Positions 33,301-41,040 of a DNA stretch of 64,000 bases are shown piece by piece (the stretch's first letter is position 1; each line of letters starts with the position of its first letter). Both the position numbers and the translations under genes were made by a program. Source of the stretch: Spirogloea muscicola. Taxonomy: Eukaryota; Streptophyta; Zygnematophyceae; Spirogloeales; Spirogloeaceae. Below the pieces are notes generated by a model. It made no database searches. It had not been told where the DNA came from and saw nothing but the letters and a program-made list of their open reading frames with translations. The DNA lies in NCBI GenBank assembly GCA_009602725.1, contig WELB01000097.1, positions 111,546 through 175,545 on the forward strand. Reading direction: 5' to 3'.

Positions 33301-34472
33301 TTGAGGTCAAAGGCAAGGAGAGTAAAGTGTGCAAGCTGAAGAAAGCACTATATGGACTTAAACAGGCGCCCAGGGCCTGGTATGCACAGATTGATACTTT
33401 TCTAGTGAACCAAGGTTTCAAGAGATCTGAGGCTGACCACAGCGTGTATGTGAGGAAGAAACCTGCTAAAGTGGTTCTGGCACTGTATGTTGATGATCTG
33501 ATTTTACTGGGAGACTCAGCTACTGAAGTGAAAAGAGTAAAGCAAGAGCTGAGTAGTAGATTCAAGATGAAGGATCTTGGGCCCTTGGAGTACTTTTTGG
33601 GTATCCAGGTCAAGAGAGATAGAAGCAGGAAGATATTGACCTTGAGTTCATCAAAGTACATATCTGAAGTCTTGGACAGATTTGGTATGCAAGACTGCAA
33701 TCCTATCTCTACTCCACAGGATACAAAACAGACTTTGAGCAAAAATCAGGGACCCAAGACAAATCAAGACAGACAAAAGATGGCACAGGTGCCTTATAGG
33801 GAGGCAGTGGGATGTTTAATGTACATAGCTGTGGCAGCACGTCCAGACATAGCAGCAGCAGTGGGAGTGGTTGCTCAGTTTGTGCAAGATCCTGGTTGTG
33901 AACATTGGCAAGCTGTCAAGAGGATCATGCGATATCTGCAGGGAAGCAAGAATCTGTGCTTGACGTTTAGAAATTCAGGAGATAAATCTGATGAACTGGT
34001 AGGATTCTGTGATGCCGACTGGGCAGGCAGTCTGGATGATAGAAGGTCAGTAACAGGTTATGCCTTTGAGTTGGGAGCAGGAGCAGTCAGTTGGAGTAGT
34101 AGGAAACAGCAGACTGTGGCGACTTCAACTGTAGAAGCGGAGTACATGGCAACGACTGCAGCAGCAAAAGAAGCAACCTGGCTGAGGAGACTACTACAAG
34201 AATGTGGATTCCTTTCTTCATCGAGTGCAACCACTTTGTTCAGTGATAGTCAAGGTAGCATTGCTTTGATTAAGAATCCTGTCTATCATGCTCGTACTAA
34301 GCATATAGAGATACAACATCATTTCATCCGAGAGAAGGTAGACGAGGGAGTCATCAAGATGCAGTACTGTAGTACAGCAGATATGACTGCAGATATTCTG
34401 ACCAAGGGCTTGCCTAAGCCCAAGTATGATAGATGTAGAAGTTTGCTAGGTCTGGCTGATTCACATAATTAG
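30135..34472 (+). CDS. Copia Gag-Pol polyprotein (1445 codons, intact)
   Basis: Single frame without stops. Approximate residue positions: Gag domain with LVWKYKMKKLLQFQNVWDAV (90-110); a repeat-rich GSLTGSL stretch (265-295); CCHC knuckle CFYCREPGHVINDC (351-364); aspartic protease WLIDSGASHH (~405); integrase HARLGHPNV zinc region (~560), then the DDE core with HSDVCGP, DNGGEY (~688) and QQNGVAERWNR; RT with KWVFKIKLKGDG, ARLVAKGCAQKEG and YVDDLILLG (~1117); RNase H with DADWAG (~1293) and EAEYMA. The first ATG at 30,135 is inside the LTR, giving about 59 codons before the LTR boundary; the next ATG (30,319) lies within the primer site, so the real start is uncertain. All catalytic motifs look intact. 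Confidence 0.95.
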   Translation: MSASASVPPRRGRSAGPIDKGKRPMEDFNWRKEQSENTDYNRQEQVQEQIQERPAQEFQQVMGPPLGGSLGSLPVLTPKLARDTNWLVWKYKMKKLLQFQNVWDAVEPPADRGLCRPFSRENVVASAILAANLADEEVIGVVNLSLASGIWEYLKNKFENRGTDRAYYLSMRLRECRKEEDEPIQAFVSRVESLALQLQDIGEEVPVRFLVLAILMGLPPAYDTVRDTLQMVSTDELTVEYVLARLLHKERALEEQHRLLTGSLTGYQIGPPTGSLNTGSLTGSLIGSLTGAQAALLARRQSEQDLRHHLNQSRLHQHNVARSLRSGTGDSSRLSEDQFAGWNKNPLYPRTCFYCREPGHVINDCPKKKALGSGNNSRRGRGSYAEGEAHLSRQSDRSNCDSWLIDSGASHHLTYRRDWLHNYQSVPDFKIYLGDDSVQPAVGKGEVQLQVPTLHGTETQHLTNVYHAPGLASNLLSVSQLLDQGYQVVFDRDICTITRSGVPTLTGRRSGDLFTLNGQVQVQAVEIQNQVQKQMQVQKQMQVQGRVNVSESDKKTFEQWHARLGHPNVQRMKKLKSMVHGVDTLTQDVESEFCRSCAQGKLHLQQPLAGEHYRASTLLELVHSDVCGPMQIPSLGGSRYILSFIDDASRWSKVYFLKNKSEVLEKFVRFKAAVELQTGKKLKALRSDNGGEYTSQEFERFCKQQGIHRQLTATYRPQQNGVAERWNRSVMEIARCLLFHSYTPSEFWAEAVATAVYLKNRMPTSAVKDMTPQEFWTGKRPTVAHLRVFGCTAWMHVPTEMRHKLQSKARQCVMVGYGEHVKAWKLFDLENRRMVFSRDVMFDEQRSPDYSAFPLRPSETVGEVQWWPVSQEPDIVATVEAGSESGDGVEARTGGDDLEETTATLGVSRTDVRAFAAVVLHEPLTMQEAMSSDAALKWKAAAEAELDSIKENKTWDLVELPAGRKAIPSKWVFKIKLKGDGSVDRYKARLVAKGCAQKEGIDYNETFAPVVKNSAVRSLLAMAAIHDLEVEQMDVTTAFLNGDLEEEIYMQQPAGFEVKGKESKVCKLKKALYGLKQAPRAWYAQIDTFLVNQGFKRSEADHSVYVRKKPAKVVLALYVDDLILLGDSATEVKRVKQELSSRFKMKDLGPLEYFLGIQVKRDRSRKILTLSSSKYISEVLDRFGMQDCNPISTPQDTKQTLSKNQGPKTNQDRQKMAQVPYREAVGCLMYIAVAARPDIAAAVGVVAQFVQDPGCEHWQAVKRIMRYLQGSKNLCLTFRNSGDKSDELVGFCDADWAGSLDDRRSVTGYAFELGAGAVSWSSRKQQTVATSTVEAEYMATTAAAKEATWLRRLLQECGFLSSSSATTLFSDSQGSIALIKNPVYHARTKHIEIQHHFIREKVDEGVIKMQYCSTADMTADILTKGLPKPKYDRCRSLLGLADSHN
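30314..30326 (+). promoter_or_regulatory. Primer binding site matching the anticodon region of initiator tRNA-Met
   Basis: Directly after the 5' LTR the sequence is GGTTATGGGCCCA. This is the complement of the conserved TGGGCCCAUAACC around the anticodon of eukaryotic initiator tRNA-Met, not of its 3' end. Drosophila copia is known to prime from such a cleaved half-tRNA. The site lies inside the open reading frame. Confidence 0.75.
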
Positions 34473-34478
34473 TGGGAG

Positions 34479-34903
34479 TGTTGAAGATAGAAATATGGTG
34501 AATCGGCGGGTCGGGGTGGGTGACCATCCCGACCGTCTAATTGGGCCGTGAGAGTCTCCCCTGGATAAGGGAGGCCTCGGCCACCCATCCGAACACCCCA
34601 TATATATCTGAGGCCACGCGGTGCGCCCGTGCGCCCTAGCCATGGCTGCCACCCACCTTGGGTGAGGGCGGAGCCTGTGCTGTCAGACTGACTGACTGTC
34701 TGAGATCTGAATCTGTCTGGCGCCATGAGCGCATCTGCTTCTGTGCCGCCGCGTCGAGGGCGGTCTGCTGGGCCCATAGACAAGGGCAAACGTCCGATGG
34801 AGGACTTCAACTGGCGGAAGGAACAATCTGAGAACACTGACTACAACAGACAGGAACAGGTACAGGAGCAGATACAGGAGCGGCCAGCCCAGGAATTTCA
34901 ACA
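34479..34903 (+). repeat. 3' LTR of the copia element
   Basis: Copy of 29,889-30,313 with one visible difference (C at 34,590). It repeats the start codon and first 59 codons of the polyprotein, here followed by a stop in the flanking DNA. Confidence 0.95.
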
Positions 34904-34908
34904 GTAGT

Positions 34909-35227
34909 ATCCTGCTTTCTGCGCCATCCGGCCCTTTCAGACCTTGGTCATTCCTTTGAGCTGGCCGCCACTGCTGTCAATATGGTAAAGCTGCTTCTTT
35001 CTATTCTGTGTGCTGGTCCACCCCTGTCCGTCTGCAGAGGTCCATGGCTCGCACGCAGCATCTGCGTGCCGGTCGTGCCCTCGCTGCTGCCTCTGGCCCT
35101 GGCCAGGGGACCCGCTACCAGGAAACCAGTTTCTCTGACCTGCGGCTGCTTAGCAGGGGTTAGTGAGTGTTTTGTAGCTGCTTGGTTCCATTTGTGCTGG
35201 CTTCAGCGCTTCTCTCAGCAGCCTCTG
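34909..35227 (+). mobile_element. LINE C-terminus and tail remnants
   Basis: Tail-like CAGACCTTGGTCATTCCTTT then GAGCTGGCC at about 34,938-34,965. A C-terminal frame at about 35,030-35,162 gives ARTQHLRAGRALAAASG and FSDLRLLSRG before a stop. Confidence 0.55.
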
Positions 35228-35773
35228 TGGAATGAACCAGCCGTTTGGTTAAGCCACATGGCTCTGTTGGCATGTCATACCCGGCTATTTGGGACAAGTA
35301 GGCCGCCAGGTGGCGGGCTGGCTTGCCGGGCAAGTGGCCCGCCCAGAGGCGGGCCCCGCCAGAAATACCCCTCGCTAGGATCCGCCAGTTTCAGGGAGGA
35401 TCTTTGGCCCGCCGCAAGGGCAGGCCATGGGGCGACCCGCTCACACCCCTGGAGGGGGGGGGGGGCACTGGGAAGCACGAAGAGCCTTGGGGCGGAGGCT
35501 CGACAGGGGAAGCCCGAAACGGTGAAGCCAAGGAGCAGCCTTGCCGCTGCTCGCCGCCGCAGCCGCAGCCGCACCTTGCTGCGGGGCCTGCTGCGCCGGC
35601 CTGCGCCCAGGAGGTGGAGTCGCCGCTGGACGGCGGCGCCACAGGGCCTGTCTTCCGCTGCGCCTATGCGCTAATGCTTTGCCTGTCTAGTGGGTTGGTC
35701 CCTAAAGCCCCTACAGCCGAACTCAAGAAGGACCGCTCACCCTGACTGCGTGTGTAGGGCGAGGTTCCTTACA
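35228..35773 (+). repeat. 5' LTR of the gag element
   Basis: 546 bp. Shares the GC-rich middle and the end CTGACTGCGTGTGTAGGGCG...TTACA with the solo LTR and the 3' LTR remnant. The outermost 5' bases (TGGAATGAACC) have drifted from the TGTAACGATCC of the solo LTR. Confidence 0.82.
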
Positions 35774-35777
35774 ATTT

Positions 35778-35789
35778 GGTATCAGAGGT
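35778..35789 (+). promoter_or_regulatory. Primer binding site, initiator tRNA-Met 3' end
   Basis: TGGTATCAGAGG begins four bases after the LTR end and differs in one base from the common plant LTR-element site TGGTATCAGAGC. The element therefore used standard 3'-end tRNA priming, unlike the copia element next door. Confidence 0.85.
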
Positions 35790-36293
35790 AGTCTTGCATC
35801 CATCGCGCTTGTGACTTATTGTGCTCGTCGCTGATGATGCAAGGATCACCCTGATGTGCTGGTCTGACCTTTTTCTGTCAAAGATAAAGCGCTTGCCAGA
35901 CGTTGGTCCGTGAGGCGGCTCAGCCGAAGCGCCGGGTGCGGAGCCATCTTCGCGCAGTGAGCCAGCAACGACCAACGCCAGATTGACCGACTGATCCTTG
36001 TGGACCACTTGCTGCGTTCGCTTCTTTTGAGGTGTGGCTTGAGCCTGCAGCCTTTGTGTGGTAAGGTCAGTCGTGTGGCCAGCAGTGATCGTGTGCATCG
36101 GTCCTGGTCATATCTGCGGCTGTCTGCCTGCCTGCTGATTGAGGTGTGGAGTTGCGCGCTGTCTTGCTTGCTCGCTCGCTGGTGCATCAGTCTTGCGATG
36201 TCCTGTATTGCGGTATGGAGTGTGTGGTTTGCTGACTGTTGGAGCCTGAATTGATCACTCAGTGTCCTTCAGACAGCATGATATCGCACACCT

Positions 36294-37580
36294 CCAGTGC
36301 GCGGCCGAGCCCTCCTCGGGAGGCAGAGCGGTCGGCTGCTGAGGCAGCGGCTGCTGCAGGGCCAGCTGCTGCGGCAGTGGCTACTGCGGAGCACGCCCAG
36401 TGAGGGGCACGCCCACGAGGGGCACGCCCACAAGGGACACGCCCAAGCGGGGCACGCCCACGAGGGGCACGCCCAAGCGGGGCACGCCCAAGAGGGGCAC
36501 GCCCAAGAGAGGCACGTCGAGCTGGGAGCCGGAGGCCAGGAGGGCTTGTCGGCTGGGGACCTGCAACGAGTTGCACTCCTCACGCAGGATCTGGCAGCAG
36601 TCCAGCCTACGACAGACCCAGCTCAACACCGGCTTTTTGCAAGGATCTGCGCGGAGCAGCGCGCCCTCCTCGTCCGGCAGCGCGCCGAAGAGCGGCATAT
36701 GCAAGAGGTGGGTGCCTCGTTGCATCTGATGCTCAAGAGCAGCGGCAACCCTGAGTATGGACTTGCCAGGGCCCATGCACCCAGACAGTTCTCCGGTCAC
36801 GACGATCGGGGAGGGTTGCAGCCATGGCTCGATGAGATGGATGAATGGTTCGTGTGCTCCAACACGGACGCGGGGGCACGCGTGCGCCTCGCTGCTACCT
36901 ATCTCACAGGGGAGCCCCGGGAGTGGTGGAACACTCTGAAGAAGGGTGATGCCCGAGGAGTACAATGGCTGGGACTTCTTTTGCAGCTCGCTCACGTCAG
37001 CCTATGCTGACCCACATGCAGAGCTGCGCGCCCGCAATGAGCTTGACGCTCTCCGCATGAAGGGCGAGGGAAGTGAGGCCTTTGAGCCCTACGTGTGGCA
37101 ATTCCGTCTGGTGCTGTCCAAGCTACGCAGCGAGCCAATGAAGCCTATTGACCAAGGCCAGCGTTCCAAGGCTGGACTGCCTACTCTACTCGCTTCCGCA
37201 AATGGGTCGCGGTGGATTCCGCGATGGCGCAACTTGTCACGGACTTCACCAAGATGGTGGAGCACGCCCGCAAGGTGCTTAGCATGCATGACATTGCCGG
37301 TGCGAGCAAGCGTTCCCTGCTGGAGGCAGGCGGCTCTGATGCAGAGCGAGGCAAGAAGTGGTTCAACCCAAGGCAAGGCTTTAACGCTCATCCTCAAGGC
37401 GGCTTCCCCAAGCATCTGGTGGAAGGCGCTGGCTGCTTCAAGTGCGGTGACAAGAGCCACCAGCTCAGGGACTGCCCGGCGGCAGCTCCCTCTTCCGAGA
37501 GGAGTGGCGCAGCGAAAGCGTGGTGGGCCCATAACCCACAGGTCAAGGGGAAGAGGGAGCTGCCGCCGGGCAGTTCCTGA
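36294..37580 (+). pseudogene. Ty3-type gag, frameshifted
   Basis: Retrotransposon gag in three pieces of different frame: an N-terminal part with tandem HAHEGHAHKG-like repeats and LQPWLDEMDEWFVCSNTD...LTGEPREWWNTL (to about 36,945); EEYNGWDFFCSSLTSAYADP...LRSEPMKPIDQG (to about 37,185); and DFTKMVEHARKVL...CFKCGDKSHQLRDC (37,212-37,580), the CCHC knuckle. The order fits retrotrans_gag plus zinc knuckle of Ty3 elements. At least two frameshifts make it non-functional as one protein. No pol follows. Confidence 0.8.
36400..36512 (+). repeat. 15-bp minisatellite within gag, about eight units
   Basis: Head-to-tail units of the type GAGGGGCACGCCCAC with A/G variation at the first bases, coding for five-residue steps (GHAHE/GHAQA). 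Length fits continued expansion without frameshift. Confidence 0.8.
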
Positions 37581-38131
37581 GCTGGTGGCTCTTGTCACCG
37601 CACTTGAAGCAGCCAGCGCCTTCCACCCGCGGCTTGGGGAAGCCGCCTTGAGGACGAGCGTTCAGCCTTGCCTTGGGTTGGACCGCTTCTTGCCTTGCTC
37701 TGCATCAGAGCCGCCTGCCTCCAGCAGGGGACGCTTGCTCGGACCGGCAATGTCCAGCGTGCTAAGCACCTTGCGGGCGTGCTCCACCATCTTGGTGAAG
37801 TCCGAGACAGGTTGCGCCGTCGCAGAATCCACCGCGACCCAATTGCGGAAGCGAGTAGGCAGTCCAGCCTTGGAACGCTGGCCTTGGTCAATAGGCTTCA
37901 TCGGCTCGCTGCGTAGCTTGGACAGCACCAGACGGAATTGCCGCACGTAGGGCTCAAAGCTCTCGCTTCCCTCGCCCTTCATGCGGAGAGCGTCCAGCTC
38001 ATCGCGGGCGCACAGCTCTGCGTCTGGGTCGCCATAGGCTGACGTGAGCGAGCTGCAAAAGAAGTCCCAGCCATTGTACTCCTTGGGCGTCGAGCCCTTC
38101 TTCAGAGTGTTCCACCACTCCCGAGGCTCGA
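36912..38131. repeat. Long inverted repeat of gag, arms about 580 bp, spacer about 56 bp
   Basis: Left arm 36,912-37,494 and right arm 37,551-38,131 are reverse complements with scattered mismatches. The minus strand of the right arm encodes EPREWWNTLKKG, EYNGWDFFCSSLTSAYGDP, KLRSEPMKPIDQGQRSKAG and DFTKMVEHARKVLSTLDIAG, matching the plus-strand left arm. The arm ends where the 3' LTR remnant begins. Confidence 0.88.
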
Positions 38132-38401
38132 CAGAGGGAGTTCGAACCGGTGGAGCCCAGGAGCAGCCTTGCCGCTGCTCGCTGCCGCAGCCGCCGCTGC
38201 ACCTTGCTGGGGGGCCTGCAGCGCCGGCCTGCGCCCAGGAGGTGGAGTCGCCGCCGGATGGCGGCGCCACAGGGCCTGTCTTCCGCTGTGCCTTTGCGCT
38301 AGTGCTTTGCCTGTGTAGTGGGTTGGTCCTTGAATCCCCTATAGCCGAACTCAAGAAGGACTGCTCACCCTAACTGCGTGTGTAGGGCGAGGTTCCTTAC
38401 A
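38129..38401 (+). repeat. Truncated 3' LTR of the gag element
   Basis: Matches the 3' half of the 5' LTR from GAGGCTCGACA to GGTTCCTTACA and is followed by the TSD CTCTG. The missing 5' half was replaced by the inverted gag arm. Confidence 0.8.
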
Positions 38402-39163
38402 CTCTGGCTTGCGCAGCGGGCTTGCTCTTCCCTGGCCCCTTCGAACTTTGTTCATCTTCTTTATGGGCTGGCCTCTCCCAGCCACCGCCCTCTCCTGGAA
38501 GCGTCTTTCTCCCCGCCCTTGCCCACTTAGGAAGAGCTGTTCTTTTAAATTGGCCTCTCACATTACTAGGAAAATGGGGACTATAAGCAAGTAACTTGTG
38601 AGGTAACACTTCGTAACCTCTAATCCGCAGCCGCAGCCACAGCGATTGCTCTATCTTCTCCTCTGTCTACCTTGGACATGCCTTTGGGCTGGCTATCACA
38701 GCCATTGGTGTGAATTGAAGAGCTGTTTCTTCTGGTTTGGACATTGTTCATTTGACAGCAAAGACGGATTGCTGAAGTGATCGGTTGGCAAGAGCTTTAC
38801 AAGCACAGCTCAGGCAGTGCTGCGCTGGTATGTAGATCCAGTCATGATTGTGCAAAGCGTAGCCAAAGACAGCAGATCTGTTGAGACATCCACGAAAAGG
38901 CATCAACATATGGTGCCAGAAGAATGAGATGATTGAGTCACTCTGACAAATTAGTGCTACTTCAATATACACCATAGCCAATTTGGGCCTCAGCAAACTT
39001 AGGTTTTTGATCACCTTCCCGTGGTAGTGCAAAGCATTACGGCGGCTTAGCCGGCGGGCCGGGTGCGCTGGACCCTTGTTGAGCGTAGCCATACTCAGAC
39101 GGGATAGCATGGGTTGCAAATGACACTGACTTGAGATGCGGCATAATATAAGACAGGAGAAGC

Positions 39164-39189
39164 GTTATGAGGCACTTATGCCTCATAAC
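39164..39189. repeat. Perfect inverted repeat
   Basis: GTTATGAGGC and GCCTCATAAC separated by ACTTAT: a 10-bp stem with 6-nt loop. The same words recur loosely nearby (GCGGCATAA, GCATAACTGCTATGCCGCGG, GTTATGAGG), suggesting a decayed palindromic element. Confidence 0.75.
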
Positions 39190-39374
39190 TGCGGCATAAC
39201 TGCTATGCCGCGGTTATGAGGGGTGGCTCTGTGCAAATGGTGCTGGTTGTTTCGGCCAGGCCATATCATGGGAGAGCGGTTGCCACTACTAAAGCTCTGT
39301 GTCTATGAGGTATGGTTCCTCTGCAGCGGCCTGCCTGACTCACATGCGCCTCCTCCTCAGGCGCCCACCTCCTA

Positions 39375-39380
39375 CTGCTG

Positions 39381-39423
<43 letters not shown>
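39375..39423 (+). repeat. CTG trinucleotide microsatellite
   Basis: About 15 CTG units with one CTC interruption near the start. No associated gene established. Confidence 0.85.
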
Positions 39424-40540
39424 GTGCACCTCTCCAGGCGCTTCAATTGGGTACAAGCAACCGCTGACGGCAGACTTGGACATTAAGGCCAAGGCGGGTG
39501 GCTGCAAAGGGGGCAGAAGGGCCACCACAAGAGGGGCGGCAGGGCAATTGGAACATGGACTTAGGGAAAAGGTGATGCACCAAGGGTGCTCCCCAAAGGT
39601 GGCATTGTGGACGTTACAGTGGCTCTTCCAAGAGGCAGAGCTGTGAAGAGCCGCAAAAGTGGAGAACACTGTGTTGGTATGGGGCAAGAACCTCCTCCAA
39701 CAAGCCAACGTGTGCGGATAGGCATCCTTGGAGAAAGCCACGAAGATGCCAGCAAGCGGATGGCGTCTGCTGCTCAGCTGCTCGAGCAGCACAAGCGACC
39801 ATTGGCTCTATACTCGGGCATACCCGGTAGAAGCCCCACGTCAACAGCCTGAGCTTCGACAGACGGGCAGGCTGGTCGAGGCAGAAGGGGCAGAGGGCCA
39901 ACCAGCATGCTGCAGGCCGGGCAGCTCCAGACCCCCTTGGTGAGTAAGTAAGGGGAGAAGGGGGATGGGGTTGCGGAGACACGACGACGACGACGACGGT
40001 GAAGAGCCTCTGCGGTCTCCGCGGCACGGCTGGGCGCCGGCAGTCTTGCGAGAGCCGGCCGCCTGGCCGAGGGACTGGAAAGCGAGTGCGGCGTCCCAGG
40101 CTTGGGCTCCTGCCTCGGCGGAGCGTCACGCTGCCGTGGGCCGGCTGGCCGCTGCCGCCGTCGTCGGAGCGACGGCGAGCGTGGCGGCCGCCGTCGCGCA
40201 GCTCCGGCCTGGCCCTTGACGCCGCGCCGTGCCGAGCCGAGCCGGCGGCGGGGCGCCGGCGGCGTGGGCGAGGCCCCGCATGTCGATGACTCGATTCCGG
40301 CGGCCGCGTCCAGTGAGGGTTTAAGCCGGGGTTGATCGGGGGCCCTGCAGTGCCTTTTCGGCCATTTTGGCCTTCGTTTGTTCCAATACATTCCGGCCCA
40401 ATGAACTTTGTTTTCAATTCTGGGCTGGCTTTTCACGGGCCCCGCCCGCTAATGCCCCCACCGGTCCATTTATTTATTACATTCCTTTGGGCTGGCCTCT
40501 CACCGCCACTGCCTTAAATTGGAAGGGCTGTTTAATCCCT

Positions 40541-41040
40541 TTGGACGAGCTCGCTGCTTGCAGTGCTCCAGTGGGGCGGGCCAGCCCCGCGCCTGGCTCC
40601 TCCGCAGCACGCCGCCGCACCGCCGCCGAAGCCAGCTGCGGCGGTGGCCGCGCCCCGCCGAGGCGACCTCTCGACGCGCCAGTCCGGGCACGAGGTCCTG
40701 GCGGCCGCCTCGTGGAGAGGCCGCGCTGCCGCGCCTGCGGCTGGCCGTCACGCGGAGCCGGGCCGGCCAGACGGCGGCCGCGCGAGGACACTGCGAGGGA
40801 GCGCTCGCGGCAGCAGCCGCGCCGCGAGCTCCGGACGCCCGAAGGAGGCGGAGGCCCGCGGAGCTGCAGGCAGCTGACGGTCGTGTCGAGCTCCCGGGAG
40901 CCGCTGCGGCCGGCGTACGGCTGTGCAGCCCGGCGCAGGATCTGCGGCGGCACTGCCAGGGCCTCGCGGCAGGCCCGTCCTCCCCCCCGCGGCAGCTGAG
41001 CTGAGCGGGGGGCGTGCGAGGACTGGATGACGGCGGCGCG
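40541..41040. promoter_or_regulatory. GC-rich 5' region of the importin gene
   Basis: About 500 bp of very GC-rich DNA leading to the importin ATG at 41,041. Long open frames on both strands (for example 40,477-41,325 minus) follow from composition and overlap a real exon, so they are not called. Confidence 0.45.

Larger units (their letters stand above)
29884..34908 (+). mobile_element. Complete Ty1/copia LTR retrotransposon with TSD GTAGT
   Basis: Direct LTRs 29,889-30,313 and 34,479-34,903, 425 bp each, differing by eye at one base (30,000 G versus 34,590 C). LTR ends are TGTTGAA...TTCAACA. GTAGT flanks both sides (29,884-29,888; 34,904-34,908). A purine-rich AGTGGGAG precedes the 3' LTR. 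Domain order protease-integrase-RT-RNase H defines copia. An intact ORF and near-identical LTRs point to a recent, possibly still active, insertion. Confidence 0.96.
35223..38406 (+). mobile_element. Non-autonomous Ty3-type gag-only LTR element with inverted gag
   Basis: Bounded by CTCTG at 35,223-35,227 and CTCTG at 38,402-38,406. 5' LTR 35,228-35,773 starts TGGAATGAACCAGCCG and ends GGTTCCTTACA; the 3' LTR is a 3' part only (about 38,129-38,401). The interior holds a primer site, a leader, one gag region and an inverted second gag copy; no protease, RT or integrase is visible. Organisation resembles plant TR-GAG elements, but the inverted duplication is unusual. Confidence 0.85.
38402..40540. 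other. Intergenic region with LINE tails, hairpin and CTG repeat; no gene recognised
   Basis: Tails near 38,465, 38,685, 40,420 and 40,488 (GGGCTGGCCTCTCCCAGCC type). An inverted repeat lies at 39,164-39,189 and a (CTG)n tract at about 39,375-39,423. Open frames at 39,300-39,850 and in the GC-rich 39,960-40,310 block have no recognisable domains; the latter could be a gene start but I cannot support one. Confidence 0.45.

Noticed and set aside
35391-35745. Small proline/alanine-rich proteins inside the gag-element LTR
   Set aside because: They fall within a bounded LTR and recur, degraded, in the other LTR copies; better explained as GC-rich LTR sequence.
39299-39850. Open frames around the CTG repeat with plausible-looking sequence (ALPRGRAVKSRKSGEH)
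   Set aside because: No family recognised and no splice-consistent continuation on either side.
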